Of a stretch of 64,000 nt of DNA, positions 12,101 to 20,156 are shown one piece after another (the stretch's first letter is position 1; every line of letters begins with the position of its first letter). The stretch lies in assembly GCA_930367215.1 (NCBI GenBank), contig OV884056.1, forward strand, positions 253,855,127 through 253,919,126, given 5' to 3'. Under the pieces are notes generated by a model, which was not told where the DNA came from, searched no databases, and worked only from the letters and a program-made list of their open reading frames with translations. Source of the DNA: Pollenia angustigena (Eukaryota; Arthropoda; Insecta; Diptera; Polleniidae). Made by a program: the position numbers and the translations under genes.

Positions 12101-13275
12101 GGTATATTTATGAAGTCGATTTGGCTTACCCTTTTAGCTGTCATGACTATCACAATGACTTGCCGTTTTGCTCGGAAAACAAAATAATTGGTGGGAGTAA
12201 ACACGAGAAACTAGTAGCTGATTTAGCAGATAAAAAGAGTTATGTTATCCATTATAAAACATTAGAACAATGTTTAAATAATGGATTGGTTTTGCAAAAA
12301 GTTCACCGAATTCTTAAATTTAAACAAAAACCGTGGTTAAAGACATACATAGACCTAAATACACAATATAGAACAGCAGCAAAGAATGAATTTGAAAAAG
12401 ATTTCTTTAAATTGCTTAACAATGCTGTATATGGTAAAACTATGGAAAATGTCGATAAAAGAAAAGACGTGCGATTGGTTAGTGAATGGGGTCGTACTAA
12501 TCGCAATAAATTGGGTGTTGGTGACTTAATTGCAAAACCAAATTTTCATAGCATATCTCAATTTACTGATACACTTTGGGCTGTGCAAATGAATAAAACT
12601 CAGACGTATTATAATAAACCAATTTACTTAGGTTTTTGTGTGTTAGAATTGTCAAAATGGAAAATGTATGACTTCCATTATGAATATATGAAACCAAAAT
12701 TTGATACAAATATAAGTCTCAATTATATGGATACAGATTCTTTCATATATTCAATAAAGACGGAAGATTTTTACGCTGACATTAAAAATGATTTAAATAC
12801 ACTATTCGACACATCTTCATATTCATTAAATAATCCATTTAACTTTCCACTAGTTAATAAAAAAGTATTGGGAATGATGAAAGATGAGACTGAGGGTAGG
12901 TTTATTACAGAGTTTGTAGGCTTAGCACCTAAAGTATACTCATTCGCGGTTCAAGATTGTGAGAAGGATGTTAAAAAAGCTAAGGGGGTTAAAAAGTGTG
13001 TTGTAGAAAACTTCAGCATTGAAATGTATAAAAATGTTTTATTTAATAAGGAAGTAGTGTATGCTTCTATGCAAACGTTTACATCTAAATTACATATTAT
13101 ATTAACAAATGAATTAAATAAAATAGCACTTAGTTTTAATGATACTAAGCGATATATTAAAAATGATAATATTAACACATATGCATGGCATCATTATCAA
13201 TCAGATAGTTGTAATGGTGAATATGAATTAGAAATGTTAATTAAAGAAATAGAGTTAGAAAATAATTACTCTTAA
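9119..13275 (+). CDS. Polinton protein-primed DNA polymerase B, two exons
   Basis: This is the replicative polymerase of the element. Two open frames belong to one gene: exon 1 is 9119-10407 and exon 2 is 10476-13275. They are joined across a 68 bp GT-AG intron for about 1362 residues. I chose ATG 9119 because it opens directly on a C2H2 pair (residues about 8-50). The frame extends upstream to 9002, but as low-complexity sequence. A polyglutamine tract follows (about residues 55-78). In exon 2 the exonuclease motifs are YADFEC (ExoI, D at 10684), NFSKYDCHLF (ExoII) and YLKTDVLLLTDVF (ExoIII). The polymerase motifs are DVNNLYGWAMS (A, 11989), KLLNNAVYGKTMEN (B, ~12409) and YMDTDS (C, 12724). 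A CxxC...DHCHLSGKYRG...CN zinc/HNH-like module lies at about 10981-11088. All catalytic residues are present. Confidence 0.92.
10408..10475 (+). other. 68 bp intron in the polymerase gene
   Basis: The donor AAG|GTAGTT lies at 10407/10408. The acceptor TTTTTTCTCTTAG|A ends at 10475 after a pyrimidine-rich tract. Removing it deletes the exon-1 stop (10409-10411) and keeps the reading frame. It places the conserved 'INNISR...LLRSQ' segment typical of Polinton polymerases across the junction. The size matches the short introns common in Diptera. Confidence 0.85.
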
Positions 13276-13450
13276 TAAAATATTTATACATTACCTTTTA
13301 TACATATCTACATGTAAATGTAAATATATACATAAAATAAAAAAATAAAAAAAAACCAAAATTTATTTAAAAAAAAACAAACCAACAGTTTTATTCTTTA
13401 TTTAATGGAAATTAAATGAAAAAAAAGTAAGTATTAGAATGTATTTAAGA
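13276..13450. terminator. convergent 3' spacer between polymerase and capsid genes
   Basis: The 175 bp A/T-rich gap lies between the polymerase stop (13275) and the major capsid stop (13451, opposite strand). It contains several AATAAA-like hexamers (for example AATAAAATA after 13275) on the plus strand and TTTATT on the minus-gene side. This is consistent with back-to-back polyadenylation sites. Confidence 0.4.
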
Positions 13451-14623
13451 TTATATAATTTTTCGAACAATTCCAGTTAAAGGTGTGTACTCCATCATAC
13501 GATCATGTAGGATTAAACAATAAGCATTTGTATTTTTTGGTACTGGGCTGCTTGTCTCAAACTCAATTTTCACATCGATAGGTCCATTTTTAACAATTTC
13601 ATTTTGATAGCTTACATCAACTACTGCAATTGGAACATTTTTAAATTTCTCACAGGAAAGAAGAGGTTGTGCTTCTCTCATATAATAATTTTGTTGAAAC
13701 TTAGCGTACATGTCATATAGAATAGCATATCGATTCTCCTCAAATTTTAAATTTAAATCATCATATGGATAGGATTCTGAATTTAAATGTACTTTAACAT
13801 TTTTTAAGTCCGAGTGTATATATTTATTATAATTTTCTAATACGAATAAAAGAAATCTTGGCCTTTCTCTATTCACTGATAGTTTAATATTCCAGTTATG
13901 ATTTCTACCTTCGGAAAATGTTGGATTAAAATAACAGTCCCAACTGCGAAATGCTATAGGCAATGAAACACCCTCCTTAATAATCTTCATTATTTGTATT
14001 TTTCGTGCATCTGATAGGTGAATATGTGGTATTCTCCATGTTATGTTTTTAATCGATAAACTCAATTTTTCATTAGCATCTGTTGAGTAATACGCCTTAT
14101 CATCATTTGAACTTCGTAAAAGAATAAGTTCATGTTTGCTATTTAAAATTATTTTATTAAAATCCTCAGCAAAACCCAACAGTAGTTTTAGGGGAATATA
14201 AAAATTAAATTTTCGCATTGATAGGTCTTCAGAAATATTCCACCCTGCATTTCTCATCATATTACTTTCAAATTCATTTAGTGAGACATAATTCTTAATT
14301 GTACTAGATATTCCCAAGTATCGAGTACGATCAATTTCAACACCATTAATCTCATACCGTATTTCATCAAATAAGTATGCAACACAATTATTCCTCAATC
14401 TAGTATTTTGTGATGCTTCTTCACCTTTAGAGTTTTGTATGTTTCCTTCTATATATAAGTAGCTTTCAGATGGAAGAACATATAAGTCTTGATTTTGTAG
14501 TGTAATTCGAATTTCATCATTGTTTTTAAATGATTGAATATAGGGCACATAGCTATGATAATCTTTTTTTATTATATTTTCATCAGAATATGGTTTTTCA
14601 ATGACATTGAGTATATCAGACAT
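13451..14623 (-). CDS. Polinton major capsid protein (double jelly-roll)
   Basis: This 390-residue protein starts at ATG 14623. It opens with a segment typical of insect Polinton capsid proteins (YVPYIQSF, then NQDLYVLPSESYLYIEG) and has the strongly conserved block LFDEIRYEINGVEIDRTRYLG at about residues 85-105. The rest is beta-rich with no membrane segment. In the family this protein has a double jelly-roll fold and forms hexameric capsomers, as in adenovirus-like viruses. That fold is family knowledge and not visible here directly. It is the first of six consecutive minus-strand genes ending at 18841 and lies next to the minor capsid gene. The frame is intact. Confidence 0.8.
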   Translation of the reverse strand: MSDILNVIEKPYSDENIIKKDYHSYVPYIQSFKNNDEIRITLQNQDLYVLPSESYLYIEGNIQNSKGEEASQNTRLRNNCVAYLFDEIRYEINGVEIDRTRYLGISSTIKNYVSLNEFESNMMRNAGWNISEDLSMRKFNFYIPLKLLLGFAEDFNKIILNSKHELILLRSSNDDKAYYSTDANEKLSLSIKNITWRIPHIHLSDARKIQIMKIIKEGVSLPIAFRSWDCYFNPTFSEGRNHNWNIKLSVNRERPRFLLFVLENYNKYIHSDLKNVKVHLNSESYPYDDLNLKFEENRYAILYDMYAKFQQNYYMREAQPLLSCEKFKNVPIAVVDVSYQNEIVKNGPIDVKIEFETSSPVPKNTNAYCLILHDRMMEYTPLTGIVRKII

Positions 14624-14755
14624 TTTTCTTTATTTTTAACTTAAGCAATTTTAAAAAGGCTATATTTTCTTTCGTTAATGATGGTCTTGTAGCTTTAATA
14701 TGATTAGTAGGAATGTCTCTATTAACGTTAATGTGCCTAGTTTTATTGTAAATTA

Positions 14756-15445
14756 TCATTTTTTCCGTGGTCTTAGGTGTAATCTTAGTGTTATTTCTTC
14801 ACCTCTGAAATTTACTGTACGATTTTCTTGATCAACGATCCAAATCTTGAGATATGTTATTTCTTTGACGTTTACTGGTAAATAAATTAGGTTATTAGCA
14901 ATAACATCTAATTTATAGCCTGGTGGTACGTCTAATGCGAACTCGTGAAGTATATGCGCTGGAGAGTTATTCATATAAGCTCCAGTTATGATGTTACACT
15001 GAATTTGTATAGCATTAACTCTTAATATATTTACAGGTTGATTTGATACATGTTTTCTTCCAGCTTCTAATAATCGCCTACTAAAACCTAATAATTTACC
15101 AATAGATCGATTTCGATCAAAGAAAATTACATCGTGGGAGGAAGTAATTTCAATTTGCAAAGTATTATTATTAGCTTTAATCAGAATAGATTTATTGAAA
15201 TTTTCTGCTTTATACTGTCCAACTATATAATCCACAATATCTTGCAACTCATATGATCCGATAGGAATTTCAATTATTTTATCTCCTATATGAAATAAAT
15301 TATTATCATAATCTACATTGGGAATAGAGTTATATGAATGAAAATCAACTAAAGAGCATTCATAGTCATCTTTAAGATCTATTGGTGGGAAATAATTTGC
15401 TGTTAAAACTGATGAATTGCCACTTAACGCTAATGTAATTGACAT
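14756..15445 (-). CDS. Polinton minor capsid protein (penton-like, single jelly-roll)
   Basis: This 229-residue protein starts at ATG 15445. It has the typical opening SSVLTANYFPPIDL, then YECSLVDFHSYNSIPNV and DVIFFDRNRSIGKLLGFSRR. A beta-rich second half ends in a basic tail (LRLHLRPRKK). Polinton minor capsid proteins have a single jelly-roll and are thought to form the vertex (penton). It is encoded upstream of the major capsid gene on the same strand with a 132 bp gap, so both may be expressed together. The frame is intact. The assignment rests on recognised sequence style and gene neighbourhood. Confidence 0.78.
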   Translation of the reverse strand: MSITLALSGNSSVLTANYFPPIDLKDDYECSLVDFHSYNSIPNVDYDNNLFHIGDKIIEIPIGSYELQDIVDYIVGQYKAENFNKSILIKANNNTLQIEITSSHDVIFFDRNRSIGKLLGFSRRLLEAGRKHVSNQPVNILRVNAIQIQCNIITGAYMNNSPAHILHEFALDVPPGYKLDVIANNLIYLPVNVKEITYLKIWIVDQENRTVNFRGEEITLRLHLRPRKK

Positions 15446-15545
15446 TATGAGCGCTAAACTTTAAATGAAATAAAATGCTGGGGTTTTTTTCTTTTATTAA
15501 ATTTAGGTATTTATTAAAAAAAAAAAATCTTATAAATACTTATTC

Positions 15546-16463
15546 TTATAATATTTCATCTTTATTAATCCATGAATTATGTTGGTTTGGAAACCCTAGC
15601 CATTTAACATACGCTTTATCACCTTTCTCTTTTAAAATTTTTTCCACTAGATATGTATTGGGATAATGTGTGTGACGTATTTCTTCTTTGTAAAATGCCC
15701 CTTTTATAGGATTTCCTTGGTAATCTTCTAGTAAGAATGTGATTGGATAGGTGTTCTGTATAGATTTTATTTTAAATATTTCTGTAGTCCAATTTTGTGT
15801 ATAACCTTTTTCAAAAATATGTTTGTATTTGCTTATGCGAACATAATCACCGACTTTAAATCGTGATGACTTAAACATTTTTAAACTGCTAAATGCAGTT
15901 TTCAGTAGATGTTGTTCATGTTCACGTTTTACATCAATAGGCGCCATTTTGATTTTACTATGAGTTTTTCTGTTATATTGATCAACTAGTTTTTTATAAA
16001 TATCAATCCAGTGAAATGTTCCATTATAACTAAATTCTCTCCACATCATACCTTTTAGTGTTCGATTAAACCGTTCAACTATTGAAGCTTTCATTACACT
16101 ATATGTAGAGTAATGATTAATTGAATATTTGCGCATTAGCAAACCAAATTCCTTATTAAAAAATTCTTTACCATCATCTGTTTGTAAATTTTTAGGTACT
16201 CGCCCCTTACTTAATATTTTCTGAAAAGCTTTTGATACTTCAGATGCGGTTTTTGCTTTAATTGCTGCAGCCCAAGCGTATTTGGAGAATGTATCAATGA
16301 CTGTTATCATATATTTATAGCCGTTGTTTATAGTCGAATAGTTGCCCATCTCTATTAAGTCTGCTTGCCAAAGATCATCAATTCCCTTTGTAATTACTTT
16401 GCGTCGTAAGAAATTTTTGCGCGCTCTAGAATGTAGTTCATTTATTATCGTTCTTTTTTCCAT
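15546..16463 (-). CDS. Polinton integrase (DDE, retrovirus-like) with chromodomain
   Basis: This 305-residue protein starts at ATG 16463. The integrase core holds the acidic triad D35 (LWQADLIEM), D96 (LQTDDGKEF) and E130 (SIVERFNRTLK). A C-terminal SH3-like DNA-binding part has the family signature FKVGDYVRISKYKHIFEKGY (about 203-222). A chromodomain lies at about 269-305 (YLVEKILKEK, VKWLGFP, SWINKDEIL). The N-terminal HHCC zinc domain found in many integrases is absent or too reduced to see. The enzyme joins element ends to target DNA with a 6 bp stagger, which matches the observed duplication. The 5' end overlaps the upstream small gene by 26 bp. The frame is intact. Confidence 0.9.
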   Translation of the reverse strand: MEKRTIINELHSRARKNFLRRKVITKGIDDLWQADLIEMGNYSTINNGYKYMITVIDTFSKYAWAAAIKAKTASEVSKAFQKILSKGRVPKNLQTDDGKEFFNKEFGLLMRKYSINHYSTYSVMKASIVERFNRTLKGMMWREFSYNGTFHWIDIYKKLVDQYNRKTHSKIKMAPIDVKREHEQHLLKTAFSSLKMFKSSRFKVGDYVRISKYKHIFEKGYTQNWTTEIFKIKSIQNTYPITFLLEDYQGNPIKGAFYKEEIRHTHYPNTYLVEKILKEKGDKAYVKWLGFPNQHNSWINKDEIL

Positions 16464-16815
16464 TATGTTGTTGTTGTTGTTGTTGCTGCTGTGGCTGTGA
16501 TGAAAGCGTAATCATTACACTATATATGTCAGAAATTTTTTTATTTAAATCTTTAATTTCATTTCGAACAATTAAAACTTCTTTGTTTATACCCCTTTTT
16601 AAATGTTCTTGCATATGGGTAATTTGTGTATTCACATAATTTTTATTAACAGCATCTGCCCCATTAATTGGAGGTGACAAATTTAAAATTCTTTTATTCT
16701 CTATGTCAATATTATTTCCGTTAAGTGTGATACCGAAATTTTTTGAGAGGTTGTTTCTTGTTATATCTCCTATATATTTTTGATTATAGTAATGACCAAA
16801 TTTGTCGACAGTCAT
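16438..16815 (-). CDS. small fibre-like protein (putative), Q-rich C-terminus
   Basis: This 125-residue protein starts at ATG 16815. The centre (about 43-70) reads NKRILNLSPPINGADAVNKNYVN. It matches the 'I.NL..P....DAVNK.YV' pattern often seen in phage tail fibres and virion spike or fibre proteins, and is followed by a heptad-like stretch (about 70-105) suited to a trimeric coiled coil. A polyglutamine tail (about 108-116) precedes a basic end. The last 26 bp overlap the integrase start. A structural or attachment role is inference. The protein could instead be a scaffold. Confidence 0.6.
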   Translation of the reverse strand: MTVDKFGHYYNQKYIGDITRNNLSKNFGITLNGNNIDIENKRILNLSPPINGADAVNKNYVNTQITHMQEHLKRGINKEVLIVRNEIKDLNKKISDIYSVMITLSSQPQQQQQQQQHNGKKNDNK

Positions 16816-16845
16816 AATTTTTTTATTTATTTATTTATTTAAAAG

Positions 16846-17784
16846 TTATTCAATTATATTTGCTTCCCTTAGTTCTTCGACTATAGATATTATTTCATTA
16901 GAATGATTATTGTTACCAGCATGTTGTGACGCTATTAACAGCCTCAATCGGTCTACAATTTCATTAGGATTATCCCAGTATATATAGTTTGGTTTATTAA
17001 GATTAACCTCCATTAAACCCTTACCAACGTGAGTAGTTGTAGTAAACAATTTATTTATTATTTTTTTATATTTATAACCTCTGTTTCCATTAATTTGATT
17101 ATTAGGATCATAGTTTCTTCGATGTGCGTTTGTATCAAGTAAAATATGTTTATATATTGCTAGCTCTGACGAATCGAATTGTTTTGGATTTTTATGAAAA
17201 AGTAATGAGTATAACCCTGGGGTTAGTGCCCAAGATTTTTGACCTATTATTATTTTATCATCGGTTAGCTTTAAAATAGAATTTCCAAATTTCCAGTCTC
17301 CATTTTCCGTCTTATGAGGTCCAAATATAGTGTCAAGCTTTTTGTTTCCATTTAGAGTTGATAAATCAAACTCCCAATCGGATGACTGAGAATAAAATTG
17401 TTCATTTTTCGATGTATCATTTACTTCATCTTCACTATTACTGTTATAGTCTTCTTCTTCTTCTTCTTTATCTTTTTTTATTCTATTAGGTGCTGAATCA
17501 ATGTTTTTCTCTTTCATTAAGTTTTTCTTAGGGGTGCTGGTGAATATAGTTTTATTTTCCGTTTTTATTTTAGTATTGTGCTTACATTTATGTTTTTCGT
17601 CTATGGGTCTTGTTAAATTTGACGAATCTGACAATTTGACTAGTTTCTTTAGAGGTTCTGTTAAAGGTTTAAATGTTCTTTCTAAATTATTAAATTTTTC
17701 CAATTCTCCAAGTCTTATGCTTTGAAATTTCTTCTTTAAAATTTGTTTGGATTTCACCAACTCTTTTAAAATATTTTCTTCCAT
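16846..17784 (-). CDS. DUF8207-like Polinton protein of unknown function
   Basis: This 312-residue protein starts at ATG 17784. The N-terminal half is lysine-rich with likely coiled coil (1-55) and an acidic low-complexity block (KKDKEEEEEDYNSNSEDE). The C-terminal half carries the conserved block found in many insect Polintons: TIFGPHKTENGDWKFGN, TPGLYSLLFHKNP, NAHRRNYDPNNQINGNRGYKYK and WDNPNEIVDRLRLLIASQ. This resembles the family I know as DUF8207. Its biochemical role is unknown to me; position among virion genes suggests a structural or assembly role. The frame is intact. Confidence 0.75.
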   Translation of the reverse strand: MEENILKELVKSKQILKKKFQSIRLGELEKFNNLERTFKPLTEPLKKLVKLSDSSNLTRPIDEKHKCKHNTKIKTENKTIFTSTPKKNLMKEKNIDSAPNRIKKDKEEEEEDYNSNSEDEVNDTSKNEQFYSQSSDWEFDLSTLNGNKKLDTIFGPHKTENGDWKFGNSILKLTDDKIIIGQKSWALTPGLYSLLFHKNPKQFDSSELAIYKHILLDTNAHRRNYDPNNQINGNRGYKYKKIINKLFTTTTHVGKGLMEVNLNKPNYIYWDNPNEIVDRLRLLIASQHAGNNNHSNEIISIVEELREANIIE

Positions 17785-17794
17785 GATTATAACT

Positions 17795-18052
17795 TTGAAA
17801 AAATAGCTAAACAGCTAAACAGCTTTTGAAAACAGCTTCTTAAAACAGCTAAACAGCTTTTGAAAACAGCTAAACAGCTTTTGAAAACAGCTAAACAGCT
17901 TTTCAAAACAACTAAACAGCTTTTTGAAAACAGCTAAACAGCTTTTGAAAACAGCTAAACAGCTTCTTAAAACAGATAAACAGCTTTTGAAAACAGCTAA
18001 ACAGCTTTTGAAAACAGCTAAACAGCTTCTTAAAACAGATAAACAGCTTCGT
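17795..18052. repeat. 21 bp minisatellite inside the Polinton
   Basis: About twelve imperfect copies of a 21 bp unit (ACAGCTAAACAGCTTTTGAAA and variants with CTTCTTAAAACAGATAAAC) lie between the ATPase stop and the DUF8207-type gene start. The array is open on both strands because 21 is a multiple of 3. This makes spurious repetitive peptides (minus 17815-18162, plus 17924-18121) that I do not accept as genes. Confidence 0.9.
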
Positions 18053-18139
18053 GGAATAATTTTAACAGTTTCCAAGTGGAAAAAAACGTATTTAATATTA
18101 ATAGGTATACGTCTGATGTAGTTAATAGTATACATATGA

Positions 18140-18841
18140 CTAAATCTGAATGAATAGATCAAAGCCTTTTCTATAACGTCCTTGCTTCATTTTATCATCT
18201 TTGCTTATTACAAGAAATCCATATTTATCCTTCCAACATTCTCCGCAAATGTAACGAAACATATTTAAACTCATGTCACTACCAACGTGATCATTGTAGA
18301 TATGCTTTAAATTTAATTCATCTTGCTTGAATAAAATAATCATATTTGCATTATCACGTACTAAATGTTTTGGAATGTGTGTATAAGTCTGACATAAATA
18401 AAAAGAATCAATATCCTTATGTCTACCCATACAGAAATATGATCTTATATTATTTTGCTTTTCACAAGCAACATCGTCAAATATCATAATAGAATTTACT
18501 TTAGCTTTTTCGGGTGGTATGACATGTTCATTATCTGAAAATGTATAAAGTCCCATACCCTTTACTGATGAAATTAATCTTGATAGATATTTATATTTTG
18601 GTTGATTTAATGATTTTGAGTATATATAAATATTCTTAAATTTTAAACCATTCGGACTTTCAATTAAACTTAGCATTATATTTGTTTTGCCACAGTTTGA
18701 GGGACCAACTATTAGTGCTCTAATAGAATTTGGTAAAAGGCAGCTATGTTTAAAACCATTTCTGTTTTCCGTTAAATCCAAGTTTCTCACTGAAATATTC
18801 GATTGTTGTTTTACCAAACGCATCTTTATAACTGAAAGCAT
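18140..18841 (-). CDS. Polinton genome-packaging ATPase (FtsK/HerA type)
   Basis: This 233-residue protein starts at ATG 18841. The Walker A motif GPSNCGKT is at 46-53 and Walker B IMIFDDV at 118-124. A QTYTHIPKHLVRDN segment at 151-164 fits the sensor and arginine-finger region of the A32-like packaging ATPases found in Polintons, virophages and large DNA viruses. It is predicted to pump DNA into the capsid. It lies head-to-head with the phospholipase-domain gene, with only about 80 bp between the two starts. The frame is intact and the length normal for the family. Confidence 0.88.
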   Translation of the reverse strand: MLSVIKMRLVKQQSNISVRNLDLTENRNGFKHSCLLPNSIRALIVGPSNCGKTNIMLSLIESPNGLKFKNIYIYSKSLNQPKYKYLSRLISSVKGMGLYTFSDNEHVIPPEKAKVNSIMIFDDVACEKQNNIRSYFCMGRHKDIDSFYLCQTYTHIPKHLVRDNANMIILFKQDELNLKHIYNDHVGSDMSLNMFRYICGECWKDKYGFLVISKDDKMKQGRYRKGFDLFIQI

Positions 18842-18922
18842 ACGTTTGCTTAATGTTACGTTTTATTTACTTTCGATTTTTTTTTTTAATTTCAGAAAAA
18901 AGCTATTTTTATATATAAATGA
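18842..18922. promoter_or_regulatory. short divergent promoter region
   Basis: The roughly 80 bp between the ATPase ATG (minus) and the start of the phospholipase-domain frame (plus) must hold the 5' elements for both genes. It contains a T-run and TTTTTTTTTAATTTCAG (to 18895), which also looks like a splice acceptor. So the plus-strand gene might have an upstream exon. Confidence 0.35.
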
Positions 18923-19729
18923 TTGTGTATAAAAAAAAAAGAATTTAGTAGAAAACAATTCGTCCTTGGAAAAGGACTTGTTAATAGCTTAATTAATTCA
19001 CTACCTCTTGAACTTCATTTGCCGGGTTATCAATTTTGTGGACCAGGAACTAAATTAGAAAAACGATTACAAAGGGGTGATAAAGGTATCAATCCTTTGG
19101 ATGCAGCTTGCAAAATTCATGATATTGCTTATTCCCAGAACACTGATATTCAGAAGCGACATCAAGCAGATAAAAAACTAGCAGAAATAGCTTGGAGTAG
19201 AGTTAAAGCTAAAGATAGTACTTTTGGAGAAAAACTCAACGCATACCTTGTCACTAACGCAATGAAGTCAAAAGTTAAATTAGGCTTGGGAGTTAAAACT
19301 GGTAACCAAAAGAAAAAGTGTAGACGAAATATTTTTAAGAATGCCGTTAAATCAGCAACCGATATTTTAAAAAAGGAAAAACCAAATGACATCAAAACCG
19401 CTATTAAAACTGCACGAAAAGCTATACGACATTCATTTCTTGGAAAAAAATCTATAGTAAAAATTCCTAGAATTATCAACATACCTAAACTTGGTGGTTT
19501 TCTACCACTTGTTCCTATTCTAACAGCACTTGGAGCGTTGGGAGCAATAGCTTCTGGTGGGTCAGCAATCGCTAAAACTATTACTTTAGCTAAAAATGGT
19601 AGACAACAGCTCGAAGAAAGTAAGCGTCATAACAAAACATTAGAGTCAATAGTTATGGGTAAAGGTCTGTATCTTAAACCTTATAAAAAAGGCTATGGAA
19701 TATTTTATACCTCATCAAAAAACTATTGA
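18923..19729 (+). CDS. PLA2-domain (VP1u-like) Polinton protein, start disrupted
   Basis: The 268-codon frame contains a parvovirus-VP1-like phospholipase A2 domain. It has the calcium loop YQFCGPGTK (36-44) and the catalytic dyad H66-D67 within ACKIHDIAY. The middle is very basic. A hydrophobic glycine/alanine segment lies at about 191-218, recalling membrane-active capsid proteins. The ends carry VLGKGL (14-19) and VMGKGL (245-250), similar to adenain cleavage sites. The role is probably membrane breach during particle entry (inference). This frame has no ATG before codon ~114 and opens at a TTG after an in-frame stop. An ATG at 18919 lies one frame away, separated by the A-run at 18931-18940, so a one-base indel, a sequencing error or a missing upstream exon is likely. 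Confidence 0.8.
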   Translation: MCIKKKEFSRKQFVLGKGLVNSLINSLPLELHLPGYQFCGPGTKLEKRLQRGDKGINPLDAACKIHDIAYSQNTDIQKRHQADKKLAEIAWSRVKAKDSTFGEKLNAYLVTNAMKSKVKLGLGVKTGNQKKKCRRNIFKNAVKSATDILKKEKPNDIKTAIKTARKAIRHSFLGKKSIVKIPRIINIPKLGGFLPLVPILTALGALGAIASGGSAIAKTITLAKNGRQQLEESKRHNKTLESIVMGKGLYLKPYKKGYGIFYTSSKNY

Positions 19730-20091
19730 AACAGCTACCTAATAGACCACTAACAGATGTGGACTTGAAAACATTTGGGAAGAAGTATATTCCTTATTTT
19801 AGAGGAGTTTATATGAGGGATAAACTTCCTAAAACTCCACACCGAATAGAGATTGGAATTATAAACTTGGACTCAAATAGAGGATATGGAACACATTGGG
19901 TAGCATTTTATAAAAATAATGATAATGTAGAATACTTTGATAGTTTTGGTTATCTCCAACCACCTATGGAAGTTTTAAAATACTTGGGTAAAAACATTAA
20001 ATATAACTATTTAAGATATCAAAAATTTAATACATTTATTTGTGGTAATTTATGTTTAAAATTTTTAATAAATTTCAAAATAAAGAATTAA
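19726..20091 (+). CDS. adenain-like cysteine protease (PRO)
   Basis: This 121-codon frame overlaps the end of the phospholipase-domain gene by 4 bp. The catalytic residues are all present: H57 (GTHWVAF), D72 (EYFDSFG), Q99 and C106 (FICGNLC), with the 7-residue Q-C spacing of adenovirus protease. It would process capsid proteins during maturation. The family-typical N-terminus (KQLPNRPLTDVDLKTFGKKY) begins at a TTG codon (19726) where an ATG is expected. The first in-frame ATG (19813) would remove about 29 residues. So the start was lost by mutation, or translation depends on the upstream gene or on splicing. Confidence 0.82.
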   Translation: MKQLPNRPLTDVDLKTFGKKYIPYFRGVYMRDKLPKTPHRIEIGIINLDSNRGYGTHWVAFYKNNDNVEYFDSFGYLQPPMEVLKYLGKNIKYNYLRYQKFNTFICGNLCLKFLINFKIKN

Positions 20092-20156
20092 TAAAAAAAC
20101 TCAAATATTTGTTTGTTTTAATATATTTTTATTATTTTTTTTGTTTGTTTTTTTTT

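Noticed and set aside
17815..18162. Repetitive 115-codon frame (CLAVFKS-type repeats) and its plus-strand mirror
   Set aside because: It is produced by a 21 bp minisatellite that is open in several frames. No non-repeat domain.
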